Shown: positions 15,850 through 23,481 of the stretch, piece by piece
Layout of the letters: every line of letters begins with the position of its first letter
Position numbering within the stretch: the stretch's first letter is position 1
Source of the DNA: Planctomycetota bacterium
Lineage (GTDB): Bacteria > Planctomycetota > Phycisphaerae > FEN-1346
Reading direction: 5' to 3'
NCBI GenBank assembly: GCA_026386995.1
Contig: JAPLMO010000040.1
Location: forward strand, 1 to 24,117
Length of the DNA: 24,117 bases
Translations under genes and position numbers: made by a program
The notes under the pieces: model-generated
Seen by the model: only the letters and a program-made list of their open reading frames with translations
Database searches by the model: none
Told to the model about the DNA's origin: nothing

Positions 15850-17976
15850 GTGAAGCAAGTGAAGACAGGAAAGTCGCTATTGTTCCTTGTTTGCAGCATG
15901 ACGTTGCTGTCGCTTCCCATGACTGTCTGTGCATGGGAGCCCAACGCCAAGGATCGGGATGCGGCAATCAATGCGGGGAATTTTACCGCATATTCCGGCC
16001 AGCTTACGGCATGGCTGAAACAGAAAGTGCCTGCCGACCCGGCCCAGATAACACAAGGAAAGATGAGGGCTCTGCTAAGTGATGCTGTCTTCGTCGACGC
16101 CTTGGCCGAGCGGCAGTTCATCGGGAAAGTGTGGGATCAACCCGACTTGGGAGGTTATGCGAAAGCCGCTCCGAAGAACAAGGCCTTTGTGGCCTGGGCG
16201 ATGTCGAACGGAAAGCTCATGGACGAGGTGATGCTGACCCGCACACCATCTGATATGTCCAGCAGATATGATAATAGCTGGTCAATCAACGCCGGAGTAC
16301 TGGAGAACTGGAGGCAAATCTACTATGCCTATCCGGAGTCAAGAGAAGGCCTGTACTTGCGGCTTGCCGTCGCATGTGCTCTTCGTCCTCCAGGCACCGG
16401 CAACGTCGGCGCTGGCATGGCCAAAGAGCAAAGCACTCCCCTTGCCCGGTTCGGTCACTTCCTGACAGCGCACAAGAACAAAGAACTGGTTCCAAGCTTC
16501 GACACTCTCACCGCCTGGGAGATGACGCATGTTGTATCGTCTGGTGCGTCCGATAAGGACCTGGCCTGGGGAAGAGAAGCGCTGAACACCTGGAATCCTG
16601 ACTATGTATGGAAGGATGAGAACGTCATTGGGCTGGCGAGTCAGATGAAATACCAGGGGTCGCAGATTCCCTATTACACCATGAGTTGTCTGTTGGCGGG
16701 TGGCGGAAAATGCGGGCCCAGATCCTCCTTTGGCGTATTCATCTGCCAGGCGTTCGGCATTCCGGCCGTAGGGGTGGCGCAGCCTGCTCATGCCGCAGTT
16801 GCATTCAGAGACAAGAATGGTAACTGGCAGATTGCCTTGGGCCGCAGCTGGAACGTTTCGAAACTCTCTGACCGGGGAAATATGTCGGGTGGCGAGTTTC
16901 TTGAGAGAGTAAAGGAGCGGAAGACGAAAGCGTTCGGAAACGTTGAACATCTGCGATGGCTGGCAGGAAATCTTACCGACAAAGCACAGATTGCCGCGGT
17001 CATGGCAACAACTCCGGCGATTGCGGATGCAAGTAAAGACGCTATCGTCGCGTTCCAACCCGGCCGCGGTGCGGCGGCGGCAGCCTCGACGAAGCCGCTG
17101 ACCAAGCCGGAACCACCTATCAAAGTGGCGCCCGGTGTCATCCATGTTAATGCCGGAGACTTTGCCCATATTGGTGGCATCAGCGGTGTCGGCCCCGGCG
17201 TGGGGGTTGGTGATTGTTACACGGGCGGCAAACAGTTGCACTTCGGGGCGATGTCGCAAACAGCCTGGGTCGGCTATAAAATCAATGTCCCCAAGACCGG
17301 GATCTATGAGTTGACGGCGAGGGTGTCGGCGATCAACTGGGGACAGAGACTGTATGCCAGGTCGTTCGGATCCATGTACCGGGCCAAGTCGGCTACGGCG
17401 TCCGATGTCTACAGGCAGGATTCCAGTCTTGGTCCTCAGATGGTAATCGATCACGATCTGGGTACGCGATGGGCCATGAATTTAGGCAAAGAGCAAGGCT
17501 GGATCGAACTCGACCTGGGCCAGCCCAGGTCGATAAGCAAGATGATCATTGACGAACACTCATGGGATCGCGTGTCGAGGTTTCGGGTGGAGTACAAGGC
17601 GGGCAACGATTGGAAGATGCTCTTTGAGGGCGGCGACATTGGGTTGGAATGCAAAAAGGAGTTCCCGCCGGTGACAACACAGAATGTGCGGCTGAGCCTG
17701 CTTGATGGCAAGGGGCCGTCGGGGGGGCCGACGATCTGGGATATCAGTGTGGGGGATGTCTTTGACGGGAGCGGCTGGATCAACGCGGAGTGGGATCCCG
17801 CTACGGCAGGCTGCTGGCAGACAACGAAGCCATTGGAAATGAGACTGGCCGCGGGCGTCCAGATGATATGGCTATGGGCTCCCTCCCAGCGAGGGCTTAC
17901 GTTGAAGTCGTTTGAGCTGAAACCAAAAGGAACCTCGGCGCAGGTCTACACTTTGGTGCCGCGCAAAGCGCCGTAG
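15850..17976 (+). CDS. Secreted transglutaminase-like protein with nested discoidin domain
   Basis: 708 residues. The GTG at 15850 is chosen because AGAGGAGG lies six bases before it and a signal peptide follows (MKQVKTGKSLLFLVCSMTLL); a longer frame from 15811 lacks both. Residues 30-400 form a helical region and a transglutaminase-like core, with the probable catalytic Cys288 in GGGKCGPRSSFGVFICQAFG and His314 in QPAHAAVAF, followed by NGNWQIALG where the third residue is expected. Residues about 430-512 look like the first half of a carbohydrate-binding beta-sandwich (TGIYELTARVSAINWGQRLY), 513-640 like an F5/8-type discoidin domain (MVIDHDLGTRWAMN, WIELDLGQPRSISKMII), and 640-708 like the second half of the sandwich (CWQTTKPLEMRLAAGVQMIW). 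Role unknown: perhaps a peptidase, amidase or cross-linker bound to polysaccharide. The frame is intact. Confidence 0.7.
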   Translation: MKQVKTGKSLLFLVCSMTLLSLPMTVCAWEPNAKDRDAAINAGNFTAYSGQLTAWLKQKVPADPAQITQGKMRALLSDAVFVDALAERQFIGKVWDQPDLGGYAKAAPKNKAFVAWAMSNGKLMDEVMLTRTPSDMSSRYDNSWSINAGVLENWRQIYYAYPESREGLYLRLAVACALRPPGTGNVGAGMAKEQSTPLARFGHFLTAHKNKELVPSFDTLTAWEMTHVVSSGASDKDLAWGREALNTWNPDYVWKDENVIGLASQMKYQGSQIPYYTMSCLLAGGGKCGPRSSFGVFICQAFGIPAVGVAQPAHAAVAFRDKNGNWQIALGRSWNVSKLSDRGNMSGGEFLERVKERKTKAFGNVEHLRWLAGNLTDKAQIAAVMATTPAIADASKDAIVAFQPGRGAAAAASTKPLTKPEPPIKVAPGVIHVNAGDFAHIGGISGVGPGVGVGDCYTGGKQLHFGAMSQTAWVGYKINVPKTGIYELTARVSAINWGQRLYARSFGSMYRAKSATASDVYRQDSSLGPQMVIDHDLGTRWAMNLGKEQGWIELDLGQPRSISKMIIDEHSWDRVSRFRVEYKAGNDWKMLFEGGDIGLECKKEFPPVTTQNVRLSLLDGKGPSGGPTIWDISVGDVFDGSGWINAEWDPATAGCWQTTKPLEMRLAAGVQMIWLWAPSQRGLTLKSFELKPKGTSAQVYTLVPRKAP

Positions 17977-17990
17977 GATAACGCTGTCTG

Positions 17991-18143
17991 GAGACTGAAT
18001 GGGAGGGTAATGCTGTGAATATGAACGACGAAGTGCGATCGCAGTCCATTGGCATCGTGTTGGCGGTGATCATCATGACGGTATGCGCCGGTCTGGTTGT
18101 GTCGGCTGAGCCCGCACCGGTGAAAAGGGTGGTGCCGTGGGAC
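17991..18143 (+). repeat. Leader repeat copy 1
   Basis: About 150 bases, from GACTGAATGGGAGGGTAATG through the signal peptide to the CCGTGGGA that encodes PWD. Shared with 21275-21429 and 22631-22785. The ribosome site GGGAGGG and an ATG-CTG-TGA triplet sit just before the GTG start at 18015. Here the leader precedes a GH127 tail rather than an esterase. Confidence 0.75.
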
Positions 18144-18462
18144 ATCTTCCCCTCTTCGCCATGGAACTACGGGCTGACGCTCAAGGACGGCTTCCAGGTG
18201 ATAAAGGCCGACTGGCCGGCCGGCGATCAGCCCTTCCGCAACGAGGCCGCGCCGGTGCGTCTCATCGCCAAGGCCAAAAAGATCCCGAACTGGACGCTCG
18301 ATCGCAACGGCGCGGTCCAGGAAGTGAACGGGCAACCGGTGCAGTCGGACGAGCCGGAGGAATCGATCACCATGATCCCCATGGGCGCGGCTTCGCATCA
18401 GCACGCTGCCGGTGATTGGCGACGGACCGAACGCTAAGCCCTGGCCCGGGATGCCTAAGTAA
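18015..18462 (+). pseudogene. Esterase leader fused to GH127 (beta-L-arabinofuranosidase) tail
   Basis: Begins at GTG 18015 with the same signal-peptide leader as the two esterases downstream (NDEVRSQSIGIVLAVIIMTV, then VKRVVPWD). It continues in frame as IFPSSPWNYGLTLKDGFQVI, which is the late part of a GH127/DUF1680 protein, through PNWTLDRNGAV and DEPEESITMIPMGAA. There the frame breaks: one extra T at 18392-18393 leads to a stop at 18435-18437. Removing it gives RISTLPVIGDGPNAKPWPGM and a stop at 18460-18462, six bases before the GH51 start, as in a normal operon. About 500 residues of GH127 and all catalytic residues are gone. It is thus a chimera of two genes plus a later point lesion. 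Confidence 0.75.
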
Positions 18463-18468
18463 CCACCT

Positions 18469-20400
18469 ATGAAACCACTGCTGAAAACTGTAGTCTTGCT
18501 GACCGCGCTGGCCGTCCTGAACGGCGCCCAGGCGGAGGAGACCGTCATTCAAGTTCAGGCCGATCAGGTGCTTCATTCCGTGTCGCGCCTTCTCACGGGT
18601 GCGTGCATCGAGGACGTGAACCACGAAATCTATGGTGGGATTTACAGCCAGATGATTTTCGGCGAAAGTTTCCAGGAGCCTGCGAAATCGCCGGAGATCA
18701 GCGGCATGTGGCGCGGGCTCAGCCGGGGCGACGCGAAGGGCAAATTCGCAATCATTGCCGACAACCCTTTCGCAGGAACTCAGTCGCAGCAAGTGACTTT
18801 CGAATCAGGCAACGGCGAATGGGGTGTGGAAAACCAGGGCCTCAATCGTTGGGGCATGAACTTCGTCGCCGGCAAGACCTACGAAGGCTATGTGTGGGTA
18901 CGCACCAGGAAACCCGTGACATTGTTCGCGGCGCTGGAAAGCCGTGATGGTTCGCAGGTGTATGCCGAGAAACCGCTAGACGTCGCCGGCAACGAATGGC
19001 AGCGGCTGGACTTCACGTTGACCCCCAATGCCGCCGACAAGGCCGGCCGGTTTGCGCTGAAGTTGAAACAGCCCGCTTCGGTCACGCTAGGCCACACGTT
19101 TCTCCAGCCCGGCGAGTGGGGCCGGTTCAAGGGCCTGCCCGTGCGCCGCGATGTCGCCGAGGGCCTCGTCGCCCAGGGTATCACCGTCCTGCGCTACGGC
19201 GGCTCGATGGTCAACAACCCCGGATATCAATGGAAAAAGATGATCGGCCCGCGCGACCGCCGTCCGCCCTATGTGGGCCACTGGTATCGCTATTCCTCCA
19301 ACGGCTGGGGCATTCCCGACTTCATGGATTTCTGCGAGGCGGCCGGTTTCGAATACATCCCCGCCTTCAACATGGACCAGACGCCGCAGGACATGGCCGA
19401 CTTCATCGAATACGCCAAAGGCCCTGCCGACAGCCAATGGGGTCGCCGTCGTGTGGCCGATGGACATCCGCAGCCCTACGGGCTCCGATTCATCGAACTG
19501 GGCAACGAGGAACGTGTGGATGATAAATACGCCGGCAAGTTTGAGGCGTTGGCCAAGGCCGTTTGGGCCAAGGATCGGGACATTATTCTCGTCGTCGGCG
19601 ACTTCGTTTACGGCAAGCCGATCCGCGACCCGTTCAAATTCAGAGGCGCATTCTCCGGCATTACCACCCTGGCCGCCCAGCAGAAGATTCTCCGCCTGGC
19701 CAAACAGCATGATCGCGAGGTCTGGTTCGATCTGCACGTGGGCACGGACGGCCCGCGGCCCGATGCCACCTTCGCCGGCATGTTCACTTTCATCGATGCC
19801 CTGGATCGGATTGCCGATGGGGCCCGCTACAAGGTGGCCGTCTTCGAGTTCAACGCCGGCAACCATGCGCAGAAGCGCGCGCTGGCCAACGCGCTGGCGA
19901 TCAACGCCATCGAACGCGACGGGCGCATTTCATTTGCCGCCTCTGCCAACTGCCTTCAGCCCGACGGCCAGAACGACAACGGCTGGGACCAAGGACTCCT
20001 CTTCCTGAATCCCTCGCAGGTCTGGCTCCAGCCGCCCGGCTTCGTGACCCAGATGATCTCCCGCAATTACCAACCCAGACTGGTCAAATGTGAGATTACC
20101 GGGATGGGGAAAAATCTGGATGCGAACGCCAAGCGCAGCGACGACGGCAAGACGCTGGTTTTGCAGGTGGTGAATCCGGACGACACGGCGGTCACGGCGC
20201 AGATTCGGATTGCGGGGTTCGTACCGGTCAGGCCGGAGGCGCAGGTGACAGAGTTGTCGGGGCCGTTGGATGCCGTCAACCCCGCCGGCAAAACCGATGC
20301 ACTCGTTCCGCAACAAAGCGAATGGAAACACCAGATCAAGGAAAGAAGTGCCAGCCACACCTTCCCACCGCATTCTTTCACGGTACTGCGCTTTGAATGA
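18469..20400 (+). CDS. Secreted alpha-L-arabinofuranosidase-like GH51 protein
   Basis: 643 residues; retaining exo-enzyme expected to remove alpha-L-arabinofuranose from arabinan, arabinoxylan or pectic side chains. Signal peptide at 1-23 (MKPLLKTVVLLTALAVLNGA). An N-terminal carbohydrate-binding-like sandwich (about 75-220) is inserted after the first barrel strand, as in related bacterial enzymes (ISGMWRGLSRGDAKGKFAII to VTLGHTFLQPG). The TIM barrel has acid/base Glu347 in IELGNEER and nucleophile Glu460 in VAVFEFNAGNH, and a C-terminal beta-sandwich starts near 530. The start lies six bases after the repaired GH127 stop, with a weak ribosome site, suggesting translation once coupled to GH127. 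Intact and of normal length. Some members act on other pentofuranosides, so exact specificity is open. Confidence 0.85.
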   Translation: MKPLLKTVVLLTALAVLNGAQAEETVIQVQADQVLHSVSRLLTGACIEDVNHEIYGGIYSQMIFGESFQEPAKSPEISGMWRGLSRGDAKGKFAIIADNPFAGTQSQQVTFESGNGEWGVENQGLNRWGMNFVAGKTYEGYVWVRTRKPVTLFAALESRDGSQVYAEKPLDVAGNEWQRLDFTLTPNAADKAGRFALKLKQPASVTLGHTFLQPGEWGRFKGLPVRRDVAEGLVAQGITVLRYGGSMVNNPGYQWKKMIGPRDRRPPYVGHWYRYSSNGWGIPDFMDFCEAAGFEYIPAFNMDQTPQDMADFIEYAKGPADSQWGRRRVADGHPQPYGLRFIELGNEERVDDKYAGKFEALAKAVWAKDRDIILVVGDFVYGKPIRDPFKFRGAFSGITTLAAQQKILRLAKQHDREVWFDLHVGTDGPRPDATFAGMFTFIDALDRIADGARYKVAVFEFNAGNHAQKRALANALAINAIERDGRISFAASANCLQPDGQNDNGWDQGLLFLNPSQVWLQPPGFVTQMISRNYQPRLVKCEITGMGKNLDANAKRSDDGKTLVLQVVNPDDTAVTAQIRIAGFVPVRPEAQVTELSGPLDAVNPAGKTDALVPQQSEWKHQIKERSASHTFPPHSFTVLRFE

Positions 20401-20446
20401 CATGCAACCGGGAAATGCGGCCATGAAACACCGAAGGAGAATCCAA

Positions 20447-20961
20447 ATGAAAGGCCGCGCCACATGCCGCTCTACGGCCTGTCTCATTGCTGTAGTACTT
20501 ATGGCGCGGCGGGCATCCATCACATGAGCGTGGAAGGCGATCCGGGCATCACGCCTATCTATGATTGGACGACATGGAAGGAGGGAATGAACTATCCAGG
20601 CTCGACCCAACTCGGGCCGGGCAAGAAACTGCTTGAACAATATCCGTGGTCGCGTTTCGAGCCGCATCCCGAATGGGTTGAACCGGGTTGCTATGCCGCG
20701 GGAATCCCAGGCGAAGTGCGCTTCATTTACATGCCGCGGCGCAACATTTACAATTGGACCGGCCCAACGGTGAAGAATCTTGAGCCTGATGTCGATTGGC
20801 ACGTCTACTATTTTGATCCGGCGACAGGCCGGAAATGCGATCAGGGCACGATCAAGGCCCGGGTGAAAGCGGGCGACAAGACGGCGAAGCCCGTTGATTC
20901 TAAGAAAGACGTGCCTTCCCCGCAGGATTGGGTACTGATTTTTGAACGAGTGAAACCGTAA
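20447..20961 (+). pseudogene. GH140/DUF4038 (apiosidase-like) leader plus tail, out of frame
   Basis: A good ribosome site (GAAGGAGAATCCAA) and ATG at 20447 begin a signal peptide (MKGRATCRSTACLIAVVLMA) that stops at 20525-20527. From about 20494 another frame carries the last 155 or so residues of a DUF4038/GH140-type protein: STYGAAGIHHMSVEGDPGIT, then DWTTWKEGMNYPGSTQL, then the C-terminal beta-domain with DVDWHVYYFDPATGRK (collagen-bind-2 type). The two reading frames share CTTATGGCG, which serves as LMA in the leader and TYGA in the tail, so the join may have used this short homology. The catalytic barrel is absent. An intact enzyme would release branched pentoses such as apiose. Confidence 0.65.
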
Positions 20962-21299
20962 TTGAAGGACGACAACATGACCACACATCTTTGTATTCGC
21001 CCATTCGCTTGCATTCGGTTCTTCGCCATCGCTGTGCTGGTCCACCGATTTTCGTGCCCTTCGCCTAACGGCATAAGATGTTTATTCACCGGCACTTATG
21101 GTAGCCTCCGAGGTGTCTGGTCACAACTTCTTTCGGGGGCTGATTTGCCCAAGAACCACGGTTGCTCAAACCTGTTGAATAGTTCGCAGGAGGAATCCAA
21201 GATACCGACAAATTCTTTGGAAGAAACCGACAGGATAGGCGCGGCGAGTCGACGGGAACTGAGAATACAAAACTGAAGACTGACTGGGAGGGTAATGCC
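20962..21299 (+). other. Gap between GH140 remnant and esterase, with orphan leader ORF
   Basis: 338 bases. Most of it is an open frame, 20977-21276 (99 residues), starting MTTHLCIRPFACIRFFAIAV after GAAGGACGACAAC. The start and ribosome site look real and signal-peptide-like. After about residue 30 the text (TYGSLRGVWSQLLSGADLPK and onward) matches nothing I recognise. Probably one more gene start whose body is lost. The last 25 bases belong to leader repeat copy 2. Confidence 0.35.
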
Positions 21300-21429
21300 G
21301 TGAGTATAAACGACGAAGTACGATTGCCGTCCGTTGGCATCGTGTTGGTGGCGCTCACGATGATGGTATGCGCCAGTCCGGCGGTGTCGGCTGAGCCCAG
21401 GCCGGTGAACAGGCAAATACCATGGGATG
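21275..21429 (+). repeat. Leader repeat copy 2
   Basis: Second copy of the leader at 17991 and 22631. GGGAGGG lies eight bases before the GTG start at 21300, and ATG-CCG-TGA overlaps that start. It precedes the full-length esterase, the setting in which the leader presumably belongs. Confidence 0.75.
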
Positions 21430-22559
21430 TTTCCGCGCTCTCGAAGACCCCTAAGGTTCACCCCACCACGGAACGTCCCGCGAACGGAATGCGCTCGTTT
21501 TTCTATGAGGGCGCGGATTACAAAGGCAAACCGGCCTGGGTGTTTGCCTACTACGCGACCCCGGCAGGGACGCCGCCGGCGGGTGGCTGGCCGGCGGCGG
21601 TGTGCACCCACGGCGGAGGCGGCACCGCCTATCCCGGGTGGGTGAGGGCGTGGAATGGCCACGGTTATGCGGCCATCGTCATGGATTTGGAAGGCCATTT
21701 GCCGGGCGGCAAAGACCATGGAATGGAAGGCAACTTACCGATTGGAGCCGGCCATCAGAATGCCGGGCCGAAACGTATCGGTTGGTTCGGCGACATTGCT
21801 CTGCCCGACAAGGAGCAGTGGTTCTATCACGCGGTGGCCGACGTGATCCGTGCCAACTCGCTGTTGCGCTCGTTCCCGGAAATCAACCCCAAAAAGATCG
21901 GCCTCACGGGTATTTCCTGGGGTGGAACGATCGTGAGCGCTGTCGCGGGCGTTGACTCGCGATTCGCTTTTGTCATTCCCGTTTATGGCTGCGGGTTCAT
22001 CCACAAACATGATATGACTCCCGATCAGTACCGTGAATACCTCGCCAAGTGGGATCCGTCGGCGCATTTGCCCTCCGCGAAAATGCCGATGCTGTGGGTG
22101 ACTGGAGTGGCTGACCCCGTCTTTCAAGTCGATATCTTTGCGAAATCGGCTAAAATCGCGGGCGGGCCGAGCAGCATGTGCTTGCGGCCGTTTTTGGCCC
22201 ACGGCCATGGCAACGGATGGGAGGATGCAGGTGAAATATACACCTTTGCCGACAACATCGTGAAGGGCGGGCCGCCACTGCCAAAACTGGAGCGGCCGGA
22301 ATTCAATCCCGCCACCGGCATCGCGCGTACGAAGTACACCGGAGGCTTCACGGAGGCATGGGTTTACTTCACGACGTCGGGCGGCAACTGGCAGGGCCGG
22401 AAGTGGAACTTCATTCAATGCAACGTCAGCGAAAAGGAACTGGTCGCCCGTCAGCGTCTTCCCCAGGGAACCACGGCATTTCTGATCTACGGGTTTAAGG
22501 TCAACTCAGGCTCCCGCAGCAACCATGCCGCTTCCGACTTGGTTGTGATCAATCCGTAA
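21300..22559 (+). CDS. Secreted alpha/beta-hydrolase esterase (acetyl xylan esterase-like)
   Basis: 419-residue exported serine hydrolase of the dienelactone hydrolase/acetyl xylan esterase type. The GTG start at 21300 is supported by GGGAGGG and by the same position being used in two homologous leaders (GTG at 18015, TTG at 22656). Signal peptide at about 1-32. The oxyanion-side loop has PAAVCTHGGGGTAYPGW. Catalytic triad: Ser206 in LTGISWGGT, Asp272 in TGVADPVF, and His301 or His303 in LAHGHGNGW. A C-terminal beta-sandwich of about 85 residues (TGIARTKYTGGFTEAWVYFT to the end) follows the hydrolase fold. It probably removes acetyl or other acyl groups from polysaccharide so the glycosidases can act. 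A truncated tandem copy follows 96 bases later. Confidence 0.8.
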   Translation: MSINDEVRLPSVGIVLVALTMMVCASPAVSAEPRPVNRQIPWDVSALSKTPKVHPTTERPANGMRSFFYEGADYKGKPAWVFAYYATPAGTPPAGGWPAAVCTHGGGGTAYPGWVRAWNGHGYAAIVMDLEGHLPGGKDHGMEGNLPIGAGHQNAGPKRIGWFGDIALPDKEQWFYHAVADVIRANSLLRSFPEINPKKIGLTGISWGGTIVSAVAGVDSRFAFVIPVYGCGFIHKHDMTPDQYREYLAKWDPSAHLPSAKMPMLWVTGVADPVFQVDIFAKSAKIAGGPSSMCLRPFLAHGHGNGWEDAGEIYTFADNIVKGGPPLPKLERPEFNPATGIARTKYTGGFTEAWVYFTTSGGNWQGRKWNFIQCNVSEKELVARQRLPQGTTAFLIYGFKVNSGSRSNHAASDLVVINP

Positions 22560-22630
22560 AGCAGGCGGCGACAGGGCGGTAGCGTACCGATAGCCTGTAC
22601 ACAACGGCCTCTCGGCTGGAGGGTAATACT

Positions 22631-22785
22631 GGAGGCTGGCTGAAAGGGCAATGCTTTGAATAGAAACGACGAAGTGCGATTACGGTTCGTTGGCATCGTG
22701 GGGGCGGCGCTGATGATGGCATGGGCCGGTGCGGCGGTGGCGGCGGAGACCGAGCCGCTGAAGAGGGTGATTCCGTGGGATATGG
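22631..22785 (+). repeat. Leader repeat copy 3
   Basis: Third copy of the leader. The ribosome site is AAAGGG and the start is TTG (22656), overlapped by ATG-CTT-TGA. Just upstream, CTGGAGGGTAATACTGGAGG repeats the ribosome-site region in imperfect form. Confidence 0.7.
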
Positions 22786-23366
22786 CGGCACTGTCGAAGA
22801 CCCCGGCGATTCACCCCGCCACGGAACGTCCCGCCAATGGGATGCGGTCGTTTTTCTATGAGGGTGCGGATTACAAAGGCAACCCGGCCTGGGTGTTTGC
22901 CTACTACGCGGCCCCGGGAGGGACGCCGCCGGCGGGAGGTTGGCCGGCGGCGGTGTGCGCCCACGGCGGAGGCGGCTCGGCCTATCCCGACTGGGTGAGG
23001 GAGTGGAATAAACATGGATACGCGGCCATCGCCATGGACCTCGAAGGCCATTTGCCGGGCGGGAAGCATCATGGCGCGGAAGGCAACTTTCCGACCGGGA
23101 TTGGGCATGCGAACGCCGGGCCTGCACGCAAGGACTGGTTCGGCGACAGGGATCTGCCCGACAAGGAGCAGTGGTTCTATCAGGCGGTGGCCGACGTGAT
23201 ACGCGCCAATTCGCTGCTGCGCTCGCTGCCGGAGATCAACCCCAAGAAGATCGGCCTGACGGGCATCTCGTGGGGTGCAACGGTCGTGAGCACGGTGGCG
23301 GGAGTCGACCCGCGTTTCGCTTTTGTGATTCCCGTTTACGGTTGCGGCTTTATCCACGACGGTTGA
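22656..23366 (+). pseudogene. Truncated tandem copy of the esterase
   Basis: 236 codons, aligning without gaps to residues 1-235 of the esterase at 21300 (about four residues in five the same by eye), then ending abruptly. Similarity stops at 23357 after GCGFIH, and two unrelated codons lead to TGA at 23364-23366. The nucleophile motif LTGISWGAT is kept, but the Asp and His of the triad and the C-terminal sandwich are missing, so it cannot be an active hydrolase. The rare TTG start fits the leader comparison. The break lies about 115 bases from the end of the convergent beta-helix gene, and may mark a deletion or insertion end. Confidence 0.8.
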
Positions 23367-23396
23367 AGCCCTCGTCACGCCGTTACGCCGGGCTTC
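23365..23396. other. Inverted repeat beyond the truncated esterase
   Basis: GAAGCCC (23365-23371) and GGGCTTC (23390-23396) pair across an 18-base loop, right at the break of the truncated esterase and between convergent genes. Could be a weak terminator; no T run. Confidence 0.3.
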
Positions 23397-23481
23397 GCTG
23401 ACACACCCGCCACTTGCTTCGTTTCGACGCGAATGTGATTTTCGGGATGCACAGCGGAGCAAAACCGCGGCGGGTGGCGGG

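Noticed and set aside
23361..23400. attC-like site (GTTGAAG ... CTTC) after the truncated esterase
   Set aside because: The complementary RYYYAAC half is absent and no integrase or cassette array is nearby.
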